Assembly: GCF_034313965.1 (NCBI RefSeq)
Contig: NZ_JAVIWQ010000002.1
Span: 682,001-746,000 of the forward strand
Reading direction: 5' to 3'
DNA length: 64,000 bases
From: Herbaspirillum sp. RTI4
GTDB taxonomy: Bacteria; Pseudomonadota; Gammaproteobacteria; Burkholderiales; Burkholderiaceae_D
Shown here in pieces: positions 46,008 through 54,873 of this stretch (the first letter of the stretch is position 1; each line of letters starts with the position of its first letter). A program made the position numbers and the translations under genes. A model generated the notes under the pieces. The model searched no databases, was not told the origin of the DNA, and saw nothing but the letters and a program-made list of their open reading frames with translations.

Positions 46008-46536
46008 TCATCAAATATAAATATTATTTTTTTTATAAGCAATATTTCACTAAATATAATAATAAATTTTTAATACTTTAATGACTTTTAAAAATGCAAA
46101 TCGCGTCAGGTTAGATTTATTTTCTATTTTTCATGCTCGATTTCTTGGGTTTTAACTTGGCAGCTTATGTCTCTAACCGTGCGATTTGCCGGTTTCGTGA
46201 GCTGCTCCTACTGTAGTGCTCGAATTGAGTCGCACTTAGCATCGCGCTGCTCTCGGTATGTGTTTTTTGGGAGGGCGTTGGGCCGCCTGGTAAAAAGGTC
46301 AGCATGGTGCAAAGATCGCGACAGGTGATTCCCTGTGCCAAGAAAGGCCGCGAGACGGGCGTGGAAGTGCGGGTGGGGGCGGCCAAGACAACCACCGTTT
46401 TTCATATTCCGTAGACCGAAGAAGGGGTCTAATCTGCGACCGCTCATTTCCCCGGCGGGGAAAAGATTGCGCAACTTCTATATGTCATGCACAATATATC
46501 TATACGATTCGCGTTTAATCTATAGAGGAGAGGATC
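46008..46536. other. Intergenic boundary between AT-rich cassette and toxin-antitoxin module
   Basis: The first 140 bases are AT-rich and belong with the cassette promoter region. From about 46160 composition shifts abruptly to GC-rich. Frames open on the minus strand (46165-46395, 46208-46474) have no convincing start signal or protein-like sequence. The last 60 bases before the antitoxin are again AT-rich (repeated TATAT/CTATA steps) and probably hold its promoter and autoregulatory operator. Confidence 0.5.
46070..46099 (-). promoter_or_regulatory. Possible promoter of the C39 cassette
   Basis: On the minus strand TTGCAT (46094-46099) and TATTAA (46070-46075) stand 18 bases apart, about 65 bases upstream of the barrel gene start. 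The region is so AT-rich that such matches are likely by chance. Confidence 0.3.
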
Positions 46537-46983
46537 ATGCAAGGCATGACACTTGAGCAGCTACGCGCTACGACCAGCGCCGGCGGCGTTGTCAGCGTGA
46601 CCTTGAAAGGACAAGGCAGCGGGTTCTTCATGGAGATTGCTACCCGCAGCGGAAAAGACGCTTTTTTGGTGAAGGCCCGTAGCACTGAGCCGCGCCGCTT
46701 CGGCAGTCCGAATTCCGCGCTGATGGTGTTGCGTGATCTTGGCATTGTCGTTGCCCAGATCGACGCAAGCAACTGGGACCCCGACCAAAAAGAAGTTACG
46801 CATAATCGGAGTAGCCGCGCACAGGCGATGCGCCAAGCGCACGAAGCGGTCGCCTATAACCAGTCGCTGGCCGCCGAGATTCAGGAGGCGATTGACGATC
46901 CGCGGCCGAGCGTGCCGCACGATGAGGTGATGGCCCGGATGGATGCTCGCATTGCTCGCCACAAAGTAGCGGGAGCGAAGTAA
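46537..46983 (+). CDS. Antitoxin of a ParE-type module, with extra N-terminal domain
   Basis: The 148-residue product has two parts. The N-terminal 80 residues (MTLEQLRATTSAGGVVSVTLKG, FFMEIATRSGKDAFLVKAR, RRFGSPNSALMVLRDLGIVVAQID) look like a small beta-rich or regulator-like domain. The C-terminal part (AEIQEAIDDPRPSVPHDEVMARMDARIARHK) matches the toxin-neutralising tail of PaaA2/ParD-like antitoxins. The toxin gene follows after 38 bases. The antitoxin is longer than usual (about 80 residues), suggesting a fused DNA-binding or regulatory part. GAGGAGAGG precedes the start. Confidence 0.78.
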   Translation: MQGMTLEQLRATTSAGGVVSVTLKGQGSGFFMEIATRSGKDAFLVKARSTEPRRFGSPNSALMVLRDLGIVVAQIDASNWDPDQKEVTHNRSSRAQAMRQAHEAVAYNQSLAAEIQEAIDDPRPSVPHDEVMARMDARIARHKVAGAK

Positions 46984-47021
46984 ACGTGATCCAGCAGCCG
47001 TATAAGCTAGCCGCCTGACTC

Positions 47022-47330
47022 ATGGCAAAGACAAACTCCCCTTACCGCATCGTCTGGCGACCGATCGCCGAATCCGACTTAGACGACATCATTGACTACA
47101 TCGCTCAGGACAACCCTTTTAGAGCAGGGACGTTCGGCCAGGAGCTGCGTGACAAGACCTTGTCGCTTGCGCAACATCCTGAGCTTGGCCGCGCAGGCAG
47201 GCCGGGCCTGCCCGCTTTTCTGCGCGAGTTGGTCGTACATCGTAACTACATCGTTTTTTATCGCGTGCTGGCTAAAATACACACTGTTGAGATATTGAGA
47301 GTAAGGCACGTGGCGCAACAAACGTTGTGA
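47022..47330 (+). CDS. ParE/RelE-superfamily toxin
   Basis: The 102-residue product has the ParE toxin fold pattern: YRIVWRPIAESDLDDIIDYIAQDNP, the helix pair LRDKTLSLAQHPELGRAGRPG, then LRELVVHRNYIVFYRVL and VEILRVRHVAQQ. ParE toxins poison DNA gyrase, whereas RelE relatives cut mRNA on the ribosome; the sequence favours ParE because catalytic RelE residues are not evident. It follows its antitoxin directly. The pair probably stabilises the accessory stretch between the mscS gene and the efflux operon. Confidence 0.88.
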   Translation: MAKTNSPYRIVWRPIAESDLDDIIDYIAQDNPFRAGTFGQELRDKTLSLAQHPELGRAGRPGLPAFLRELVVHRNYIVFYRVLAKIHTVEILRVRHVAQQTL

Positions 47331-47353
47331 TTGATGATCCTGATTGCCAAGCT

Positions 47354-47395
47354 GAAAAAAAGAAAAGCCCAACACCGGGCTAACAGAGTTGGGCT
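47354..47395 (-). terminator. Terminator of the efflux operon (minus strand)
   Basis: AGCCCAAC / GTTGGGCT with a 14-base loop; on the minus strand it is followed by TTTTCTTTTTTT. It lies about 210 bases after the stop of the outer-membrane factor gene and may also stop transcripts of the toxin gene from the other side. Confidence 0.75.
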
Positions 47396-47556
47396 GATGC
47401 TGCCAATAGTGGTGAAACCCATTAAGCTGTGTGACCACTACTCAAACAGTGTGGTCGATCTTTTCAAGCAAGACGATGCTACTTTCGGACCTGCGAGGCG
47501 ATTCCTCGCATGTCGCAAGCCCGTAGCCCGTAAAAATAGCGAAGTGCGCGGTTTCC

Positions 47557-47588
47557 GAAGTCGGGAATGATAGAGATATTCCCGGCTT
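47557..47588. other. Hairpin between toxin-antitoxin module and efflux operon
   Basis: GAAGTCGGGAAT / ATTCCCGGCTTC forms a 12-bp stem with one wobble pair and a 9-base loop, 20 bases after the stop of the outer-membrane factor gene (minus strand). A second short hairpin, TGCGAGG / CCTCGCA, lies at 47492-47510. Neither has a long T-tract. Confidence 0.5.
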
Positions 47589-47607
47589 CTTCTGCCGCGC
47601 AGCCTGC

Positions 47608-49113
47608 CTAACGCTGCGCCACTTTTTGCGGCGCCAGCTCCCACCCTCCGCCAATCGCGCGGATCAGACTGACGGTCGCTCTGGCCCGTTCCCCCTCCAA
47701 TTGCGCTGCCGCCCGTTGCTGAGTCAGGACCGTGCGATCGGCATCGATCACGTTGAGAAAACCGATTGCCCCTTCGCGGTACTGAACGTGCGACAGATGC
47801 GCGGCGCGGGTGGACGCCTGTACGGCCTCATCCTGCGCCCGTATCTGGTCGGCCAGAATGCGCAGCGTGGCCAGATTGTCTTCGACTTCGCGGAAGGCGT
47901 TGAGGACGGTCTGGCGATAGGTGGCGACATCTTCTTCGTAGACGGCGGAAGCGCGGTCGACCCCGGCCTGACGCGCACCGGCGTCGAACAGCGGCATCGA
48001 CAACATGCCGCCGATTAACGGCCCCAGCAGGAAGGTGCGGCTTGACCAGTGGAACAGATTGCCCAGTTGCGCCGATTCATAGCCCAGGGTGGTGGTCAGG
48101 TCGATTTGCGGGAAGAAGGCGGCTTTGGCCGCGCCGATGCGGGCGTTGGCAGCGGCCATGGTGCGTTCGGCGGCGGCGATGTCGGGTCGGCGCTCCAGTA
48201 GCGCCGAGGGCAAGCCGGCAGGGACTTCCAGCACGATGCGCGTCAGCGGACGCGGCGGGAGGGAAAATTCAGCCGGGGTCTTGCCCAGCAAAATCGCCAG
48301 AGCGTGTTCCGCCACCGCACGCGAACGCGTGACGCCCAGCGATTCGGCTTGTGCCGAGGCTAGTTCGGTACGCGCCCGCACCAGATCGAGTTCTCCGATA
48401 TCGCCTTCGTCGAAACGGCGCTGCATCAGTTTCAGTGTGTTGGCGCGCAACGCGACGCTGTTGGCGGCGAATTGCTGGTCGGCGTCGAGCTGGCGGATGG
48501 CAAAGTACTGTTGCGCCACATCGGCTTGCAGTGCCAGTTGCAGCGAGCGGAACAGGGCGATACCGGCTTGCGCATCGGCGGTGGCGGCGTCGACCGTGGA
48601 GGAGACGCGTCCGAACAGATCGGCTTCATAGGAAATGTTGGCCTGCGCGCGCCACAGCGTGGTGGGCTGCACCGCCGCGTCGGGCGTCAGGCCCTTGGCA
48701 GCGGGCGAGACGCGTTGCCGGGTGGGGCCGAAGCCGAGATCGACTTCCGGGAACATGCCGGCTTCGGCATTGCGTTGCAGGGCGCGCGCCTGACTCAGAC
48801 GTGCGGCGGCGGCTTTCAGGTTCTGGTTGGCGTCGCGGGCCTGATCCTGCAAGGTGTCCAGCGTGTCGTCGCCGAAGGCTTTCCACCATTCGCCACGGGC
48901 GGCATTTTCAGCCGGTTGCGCGGTTTTCCATTGGCCGGCGTCGACGGCGGCTTCCTTGAATGCAGCCGGCGTTTCAAGCGCTGGTTTTTGATAGGTGGGG
49001 CCGACCGCGCAGCCGGCCAGTGTCAGCGCCAGTAGCAGGGTGGTCAGGGCCGGGATTGCTGGCGCTGTTGAGCGCAGCCGCAATGAGCGCGGCAAGTAAG
49101 TAAGGGTGCGCAT
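47608..49113 (-). CDS. RND efflux outer-membrane lipoprotein (OprN/NodT type)
   Basis: The 501-residue product is a TolC-like outer-membrane factor. It has a lipoprotein signal with lipobox LTLAGC (Cys35), the start AVGPTYQKPALETPAAFKE typical of the NodT group, and two repeated halves of the outer-membrane efflux domain (WWKAFGDDTLDTLQDQA; RRPDIAAAERTMAAANARIGAAKAAFFPQIDLT). It forms the exit duct of the pump encoded just upstream and follows the pump gene by 3 bases. Third gene of the operon on the minus strand. Confidence 0.95.
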   Translation of the reverse strand: MRTLTYLPRSLRLRSTAPAIPALTTLLLALTLAGCAVGPTYQKPALETPAAFKEAAVDAGQWKTAQPAENAARGEWWKAFGDDTLDTLQDQARDANQNLKAAAARLSQARALQRNAEAGMFPEVDLGFGPTRQRVSPAAKGLTPDAAVQPTTLWRAQANISYEADLFGRVSSTVDAATADAQAGIALFRSLQLALQADVAQQYFAIRQLDADQQFAANSVALRANTLKLMQRRFDEGDIGELDLVRARTELASAQAESLGVTRSRAVAEHALAILLGKTPAEFSLPPRPLTRIVLEVPAGLPSALLERRPDIAAAERTMAAANARIGAAKAAFFPQIDLTTTLGYESAQLGNLFHWSSRTFLLGPLIGGMLSMPLFDAGARQAGVDRASAVYEEDVATYRQTVLNAFREVEDNLATLRILADQIRAQDEAVQASTRAAHLSHVQYREGAIGFLNVIDADRTVLTQQRAAAQLEGERARATVSLIRAIGGGWELAPQKVAQR

Positions 49114-49116
49114 AGT

Positions 49117-52100
49117 TTATTTTTCCAGAGGATCGGTGTGGTGCATCAGCGGAGCCGGGTGCGGCGCGGCGGAGTGCAGCTTGTGGCGCTTCCCTAATGT
49201 ACGCAGCAGTACATAAAACACGGGAGTCAGGAACAGCCCGAAAAAGGTGACGCCCAGCATGCCGAAGAACACGGCAATACCCATGGCGTGGCGCATTTCC
49301 GCCCCTGCGCCGCTGGAGGTAATCAGCGGGATGACGCCCATGATGAAGGCGATGGAGGTCATCAGGATAGGACGCAGACGCAGGCGGCTGGCGTCAATTG
49401 CGGCTTGCAGCGGGGTGCTGCCCTGCATTTCCAGTTCGCGGGCAAATTCGACGATCAGGATGGCGTTCTTGCAGGCGAGTCCCACCAGCACCATCAGGCC
49501 GATCTGCGTGAAGATATTGTTGTCGCCGCCGGTGAGCCAGACGCCGGTCATGGCGGCCAGCAAGCTCATCGGCACGATCAGGATCACCGCCAGCGGCAAG
49601 GTCAGGCTTTCATACTGCGCGGCCAGCACCAGGAAGACGAGCAGCAGGCTGATCGGGAAAATCCAGATGCCGGCATTGCCTGCCAGTATTTTCTGGTAAG
49701 TCAGATCGGTCCATTCGAACTTGATGCCGTGGGGCAGGACTTTGGCGGCGATGCGTTCGGCGGCGGCTTCTGCTTCCGCCGAGGAGTAGCCGGGCGCCGG
49801 ACCGCCATTGATATCGGCGGCGGTGTAGCCGTTGTAACGGACCACCATTTCCGGGCCGAAGCTCGGCGTGACTTTGACCAGCGAGGACAGCGGCACCATC
49901 TCGCCGCTGAGGTTGCGGGTCTTCAGTTGCAGGATGTCTTCCGGCTTGGCGCGGAACGGGGCGTCGGCTTGCGCTCGGACCTGATACACACGGCCGAAGC
50001 GGTTGAAGTCGTTGACGTACAGCGAGCCGAGATAAATCTGCATGGTGTCGAAGACATCGGTGATCGGCACGCCGAGCTGCTTGGCCTTGACGCGGTCGAG
50101 ATTGACATCGAGCTGCGGCACGTTGATCTGGTAGCTGGAAAACATCGGGCCCAGTTCCGGCGCGGACTGTGCCGCTTTCATGAACGCTTGCGCAGCCGCA
50201 TCCAGTTCCGCATAGCCGAGCGCGCCGCGATCTTCGATTTGCATCTTGAAGCCGCCCAGCGTTCCCAGACCGAGTACCGGCGGGGGCGGGAAGACGGCAA
50301 TGAAGGCATCCTTGATGGAGCCGAACTGCTGGTTCAGTGCGCCGGCAATTGCTCCGGCGGACAGTGCTTTATCGCGTCGTTCCTCAAACGGCTTGAGCGA
50401 GACAAAGACGACGCCGGCGCTGGAGCTGTTGGTGAAGCCGTTGATCGACAGGCCGGGAAAGGCGATGGCGCTTTCCACGCCCGGCTGTTTCAGGGCGATG
50501 TCGGTCATGCGGCGGATGACGTTTTCAGTGCGGTCTAGCGTGGCTCCGCTGGGGAGCTGGGTAAATCCGACCAGGTATTGCTTGTCCTGCGCCGGGACGA
50601 ATCCGCCCGGGACGATATAGGAAATCGCCACGGCGCCGATCAGCAACAGCGCATAGACGCCCATGGCTGCCGACTTGCGGGAAATGACGCCGGCCACACC
50701 GCGCCCGTATTGGTCGGAGGTGCGACCGAAGAAGCGGTTGAACGCGGCGAAAAAGCGGCCGAACAGGCGGTTCATGATGCGGGTCAGCCAGTCCGGTTTG
50801 GCGTCGTGCGGCTTGAGCAGCAGGGCGGCCAGCGCCGGCGACAGCGTCAGGGAGTTGAAGGCCGAGATGACGGTGGAAATGGCGATGGTCATCGCGAATT
50901 GCTTGTAGAACTGGCCGGTCAGGCCAGTCATGAAGGCCAGCGGCACGAAGACGGCAACCAGTGTCAGGGCGATGGCGATGATCGGTCCGCTGACTTCTTG
51001 CATGGCGCGATAGGTGGCGTCCAGCGGCGAGAGACCTTCGGCGATATTGCGTTCGACGTTTTCCACCACCACGATGGCGTCATCGACCACGAGGCCGATG
51101 GCCAGCACCATGCCAAATAGCGACAGCGCATTGATCGAGTAGCCAAACACCAGCAGCAGGGCGAACGTGCCGACGATGGAAATTGGCACTGCCAGCAGTG
51201 GAATGATCGAGGCGCGCCAGGTTTGCAGGAACAGGATCACCACCAGCACCACGAGCAGGATGGCTTCGAGCAGCGTATGCACCACGGCTTCGATGCTGGC
51301 GCGCACGAACTGGGTCGGGTCGTAGGCGATGCGGTATTCGATGGAGGCGGGGAATTCCGTCGACAGTTCCTGCATGGCCTTGCGGACTTGCTTGGAGACT
51401 TCCAGTGCGTTGGCACCGGGTGCCTGGAAAATCGGGATGGCAACGGCGGGTTTGTTATCGAGCAGTGAGCGCAGGCCGTATTCGGAGGCGGCCAGTTCGA
51501 TGCGGGCGACGTCGCCTAAATGGGTGATGGCACCGTCGGGCGAGCTCTTGAGGATGATGTCCGAGAATTCGGCTTCGGTTTTCAGGCGACCCTGGGCATT
51601 GACCGAGAGTTGCAGGGCGGTGTCGCTGGTATTCGGTGTGCCGCCGATCACGCCGGCGGCGACCTGGATGTTTTGCTCGCGGATAGCGCGCACGACGTCG
51701 CTGGCGGTCAGATTATGTTGCGCGACTTTTTGCGGATCGAGCCAGACCCGCATGGCGTAGTTGCCGGAGCCGAACAAGCCGACTTCCCCGACGCCGGGGA
51801 TGCGGGCGAGCCGGTCCTTGACGTTAAGGACGGCGTAATTGCGCAGGTAGGTCATGTCGTAGCGGTTGTCGGGCGAGATCAGGTGCACCACCATGGTGAT
51901 GGTGGGGGAGCTCTTGATGGTCGTCACGCCGAGTCGCTGGACGTCGTCCGGCAGGCGCGGCAGGGCTTGCGAGACGCGGTTCTGCACCAGTTGCTGGGCT
52001 TTGTCGGGGTCGGTGCCGAGACGGAAGTTGACGGTGATGGTCAGGTTGCCGTCGCTGTTGGCTTGCGATTGCATGTACAGCATGTTTTCGACGCCGTTGA

Positions 52101-52311
52101 TCGATTCTTCGAGCGGCGAGGCGACGGTTTCGGCGATGACCTTGGGATTGGCGCCGGGAAACTGGGCGCGGACGACCACGGAGGGCGGCACGACTTCGGG
52201 GTATTCGGAAATCGGCAGCTGGAACATGGCCAGCGCGCCGGCCAGCAGGATCAGGATCGACATCACGCCGGCGAAAATCGGCCGGTCGATGAAAAATTTG
52301 GAGATGTTCAT
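49117..52311 (-). CDS. RND multidrug efflux permease (MexF/BpeF-like)
   Basis: The 1064-residue product is a proton-driven HAE1-type pump of the inner membrane. It starts MNISKFFIDRPIFAGVMSIL and keeps the family landmarks PISEYPEVVPPSVVV, MVVHLISPDNRYDMTYLRNY, the helix-4 motif LAIGLVVDDAIVVVENVERN with the proton-relay Asp pair, and the second-half GLVVLACKNAIL-type segment LVGLACKNAILIVEFA. By eye it is closer to MexF than to MexB. Homologues export chloramphenicol, fluoroquinolones and trimethoprim; the substrates here are unknown. Confidence 0.95.
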   Translation of the reverse strand: MNISKFFIDRPIFAGVMSILILLAGALAMFQLPISEYPEVVPPSVVVRAQFPGANPKVIAETVASPLEESINGVENMLYMQSQANSDGNLTITVNFRLGTDPDKAQQLVQNRVSQALPRLPDDVQRLGVTTIKSSPTITMVVHLISPDNRYDMTYLRNYAVLNVKDRLARIPGVGEVGLFGSGNYAMRVWLDPQKVAQHNLTASDVVRAIREQNIQVAAGVIGGTPNTSDTALQLSVNAQGRLKTEAEFSDIILKSSPDGAITHLGDVARIELAASEYGLRSLLDNKPAVAIPIFQAPGANALEVSKQVRKAMQELSTEFPASIEYRIAYDPTQFVRASIEAVVHTLLEAILLVVLVVILFLQTWRASIIPLLAVPISIVGTFALLLVFGYSINALSLFGMVLAIGLVVDDAIVVVENVERNIAEGLSPLDATYRAMQEVSGPIIAIALTLVAVFVPLAFMTGLTGQFYKQFAMTIAISTVISAFNSLTLSPALAALLLKPHDAKPDWLTRIMNRLFGRFFAAFNRFFGRTSDQYGRGVAGVISRKSAAMGVYALLLIGAVAISYIVPGGFVPAQDKQYLVGFTQLPSGATLDRTENVIRRMTDIALKQPGVESAIAFPGLSINGFTNSSSAGVVFVSLKPFEERRDKALSAGAIAGALNQQFGSIKDAFIAVFPPPPVLGLGTLGGFKMQIEDRGALGYAELDAAAQAFMKAAQSAPELGPMFSSYQINVPQLDVNLDRVKAKQLGVPITDVFDTMQIYLGSLYVNDFNRFGRVYQVRAQADAPFRAKPEDILQLKTRNLSGEMVPLSSLVKVTPSFGPEMVVRYNGYTAADINGGPAPGYSSAEAEAAAERIAAKVLPHGIKFEWTDLTYQKILAGNAGIWIFPISLLLVFLVLAAQYESLTLPLAVILIVPMSLLAAMTGVWLTGGDNNIFTQIGLMVLVGLACKNAILIVEFARELEMQGSTPLQAAIDASRLRLRPILMTSIAFIMGVIPLITSSGAGAEMRHAMGIAVFFGMLGVTFFGLFLTPVFYVLLRTLGKRHKLHSAAPHPAPLMHHTDPLEK

Positions 52312-52342
52312 GGGGACTCTGTTCTTATTGGGTCAGCCGGGT

Positions 52343-53560
52343 TCAGGCGGCGGGCTTGGCAGGCGCGGCGTTCGCTGCGGGCTGCATCGGCAGCAGGGTC
52401 GGCGTGACGGCATCGCCGGGGCGCACGCGTTGCAGGCCGTTGACGACGATGCGTTCGCCGCTATGCAGGCCGCTTTCGATAATTTGCAAGCCATCCTGAC
52501 TGGCTCCCAGCAGCACTTCGCGGTAGGCGGTGTGATTGTCTTTGTTGAGCACCAGGACGAAGCGTTTGTCCTGATCGGTGCCGATGGCTTTCGGATCGAT
52601 CAGGACGGCGTCACGCGGGGTGCTGCTGCCGAGACGGATGCGGGCATACAGGCCGGGCAGCAGTGCGCCGTCGGCGTTGTCGAAGACGGCGCGCACGCGG
52701 ATGGTGCCGGAGGCGGGGTCAACGCGGTTGTCCACTGAGCCGACTTTGCCCTGACGCGAGTAGCCTTCTTCATTGGCCAGGCCGAGTGCGACGGGTGCCG
52801 CTGCGCCGCTGCGGGTCGGGTGGATGAATTTCAGATAGCTTTGCTCATCGACATTGAAGGAGGCGTAGATGGGCGCGATCGACACCAGCGTGGACAGCGC
52901 TTGCGAGGCGGCGCCGGCGGTGACGATATTGCCGACGGTGACTTCGGCGCGTGAGATGCGGCCGGCGACCGGGGCGACGATGTGCGTGTATTCCAGATTC
53001 AGCTTGGCCAGTTGCAGCGCGGCCCGGGCCGCTTGCAGGCTGGCGCTGGCTTCGCGTGCGGCATTTTGTTTTTCTTCATAGTCGCGGCGGGCGATGGCGT
53101 TGTCGGCCAGCAGGCGCTCGCCACGGGCGACATCGGTTCCGGTATAGGCGGCGCGTGCTTCGGTGCCGGCCAGTTGCGCCTGCGCCCGCGCCACTTCGGC
53201 GGCGTAGGGGCGGGGGTCGATGGTAAAGAGCAGGTCGCCTTTTTTGACGGTGCTGCCATCTTTGAAATGGACGGCGGTCAGCGTGCCGGAAACCAGCGGG
53301 CGGATTTCGACCCGGTTGAGCGCTTCCAGTCGTCCCGAGTAGCTTTGCCAATCGACGATCTTGCGACTGATGACTTCGGCAACATCGACGCCGGCCGCAG
53401 GGGGCGGCGTTTTGCCGGCGGTTTCGCTGGCATTGACGCCGATGGCGGCGAGGGTGCCGGCGACGGCAATGCCGATGACTGCGAGGACGGTGACGCTGAG
53501 GGCGATGCGTTTGCGCGTGCGGGGTGAGGCGGAAGCGAGCGGGAGTAATGCGTTGGACAT
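52343..53560 (-). CDS. RND efflux periplasmic adaptor (MexE-like)
   Basis: The 405-residue membrane-fusion protein has one N-terminal membrane anchor (IALSVTVLAVIGIAVAGTLA), a lipoyl/barrel-sandwich domain (YSGRLEALNRVEIRPLVSG, VKKGDLLFTIDPRPY), an alpha-hairpin of coiled-coil character (AEVARAQAQLAGTEARA) and the beta-barrel domains. No lipobox Cys is visible, so it is anchored by the helix. First gene of the operon, 31 bases before the permease gene and divergent from the LysR regulator. Confidence 0.94.
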   Translation of the reverse strand: MSNALLPLASASPRTRKRIALSVTVLAVIGIAVAGTLAAIGVNASETAGKTPPPAAGVDVAEVISRKIVDWQSYSGRLEALNRVEIRPLVSGTLTAVHFKDGSTVKKGDLLFTIDPRPYAAEVARAQAQLAGTEARAAYTGTDVARGERLLADNAIARRDYEEKQNAAREASASLQAARAALQLAKLNLEYTHIVAPVAGRISRAEVTVGNIVTAGAASQALSTLVSIAPIYASFNVDEQSYLKFIHPTRSGAAAPVALGLANEEGYSRQGKVGSVDNRVDPASGTIRVRAVFDNADGALLPGLYARIRLGSSTPRDAVLIDPKAIGTDQDKRFVLVLNKDNHTAYREVLLGASQDGLQIIESGLHSGERIVVNGLQRVRPGDAVTPTLLPMQPAANAAPAKPAA

Positions 53561-53755
53561 GATGGGCCTTAGGCGGAAGTTGTTTTTTTTGATAATGCGA
53601 ATCGGCGCAGCAAGGCCTTGAGGGCGAAAATTGCCGGCAGGAGTGTGTCCGTTCGCATGGGTTTTGGCGTTGGATGTTGCAACGCAATAGTTGATTGTGT
53701 CGGATTGTTACTCAAAGTGATGCTTCGGATAAAGATCTATAATTCGACAACACTA

Positions 53756-53770
53756 TTCGGCTAATCCGAA
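53756..53770. promoter_or_regulatory. Candidate LysR-type operator between regulator and efflux operon
   Basis: The perfect inverted repeat TTCGG-N5-CCGAA lies 39 bases upstream of the LysR start and about 195 bases upstream of the adaptor start. It has the T-N11-A form expected for LysR-type regulators in a divergent promoter. Confidence 0.5.
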
Positions 53771-53808
53771 CAATCCTGGCCGCAAGGCTATTTCACTCTG
53801 GAAATCGT

Positions 53809-54831
53809 ATGGATAAGTTTCAGGCAATGCAGGTATTTACCCGTGTGGTGGATGCAAATAGCTTTACGCGTGCCGCCGAAAGTCTGGGATTGCCGCGCAC
53901 GACGGTCACGAATATGTTGCAGAACCTGGAAAGTCTGCTGCATGTGCGCTTGCTCAATCGAACCACGCGCCGCCTGAGTCTGACGCCGGATGGCGCGGCT
54001 TACTACGAACGCTGCGTGCGCATTCTGGGTGATGTGGAGGAGACCGAGGCCTTGTTTCTGGATGCCAAACGCGGTCCGCGGGGACGCTTGCGTATTGACG
54101 TGCCGCCGTCGATCGGTCGTTTGATGTTGTTGCCTAAACTGGGGGATTTTCATGCGCGGTATCCCGAGATTGAGCTGGTGTTCGGGATGAGCGACCGTCC
54201 GGTGGACATGGTGCGGGAGCAGGTCGATTGCGTTATCCGCATCGGGGAGTTGCAAGATTCCAGCATGGTGGCGCGCCGCATCGGGACCTTGCACAGCGTG
54301 ACCTGCGCGGCGCCTGCTTATCTGGAGCAATACGGGGAGCCGCGCACTATTGCCGAATTGCAACAGCATCGTGCTGTGCATTATTTTTCCAGCCGGACCG
54401 GGCGCGATATCGACTGGGATTTTGTGGTCGATGGCGTGGCCACGGAAGTCAAGGTGAAGGGAGCGATCTCTGTCAATGACGGCGAGGCCTATGTTGCTTG
54501 CGCCTTGCAGGGCATGGGCATGATCCAGCCGCCGCTGTATATGGTGAAACTGCAGTTGCAGTCGGGCTTGCTGCGGGAAATATTGCCCCAGTGGTCGTCG
54601 TCGCCCATGCCGATTTTTGTGGGTTATCTGCACAACCGGCATTTGTCGCCGAAGGTGCGTGCCTTCGTGGATTGGGTGGCGGAGTTATTTGCCGAGTGCC
54701 CGCTCCTTAATGGTCGCGGTATCGATTACCTGAATGCGGCTGAGCAGGAATGTGTGTTTGCCGGTAAGCCGGGTGAAAATACCGTGCGCCAGGTGGTGCA
54801 GAAATATAATTTTGCTGAAAGCGTTCTGTAA
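53809..54831 (+). CDS. LysR-family transcriptional regulator
   Basis: The 340-residue product has an N-terminal winged helix-turn-helix (MQVFTRVVDANSFTRAAESL, LPRTTVTNMLQNLESLL, LLNRTTRRLSLTPDG) and a substrate-binding domain from about residue 90. It is divergently transcribed from the RND efflux operon, as mexT is for mexEF-oprN in Pseudomonas, and so probably controls that operon. The effector-binding part resembles CrgA/DsdC-like regulators rather than MexT itself. The 340-residue length is slightly long, with a C-terminal tail of about 40 residues. Confidence 0.92.
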   Translation: MDKFQAMQVFTRVVDANSFTRAAESLGLPRTTVTNMLQNLESLLHVRLLNRTTRRLSLTPDGAAYYERCVRILGDVEETEALFLDAKRGPRGRLRIDVPPSIGRLMLLPKLGDFHARYPEIELVFGMSDRPVDMVREQVDCVIRIGELQDSSMVARRIGTLHSVTCAAPAYLEQYGEPRTIAELQQHRAVHYFSSRTGRDIDWDFVVDGVATEVKVKGAISVNDGEAYVACALQGMGMIQPPLYMVKLQLQSGLLREILPQWSSSPMPIFVGYLHNRHLSPKVRAFVDWVAELFAECPLLNGRGIDYLNAAEQECVFAGKPGENTVRQVVQKYNFAESVL

Positions 54832-54873
54832 TCCCGGCCTTGTTTTTTGAGTCGGTTCCGATCAGGGCAGAAT

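Noticed and set aside
46165..46474. Two minus-strand frames before the toxin-antitoxin pair
   Set aside because: They overlap each other in different frames, lack start signals and show no protein-like pattern.
49288..50538. Long plus-strand frame of about 416 codons inside the RND permease gene
   Set aside because: Antisense shadow with His-, Gln- and Asp-rich composition; the minus strand encodes a complete pump.
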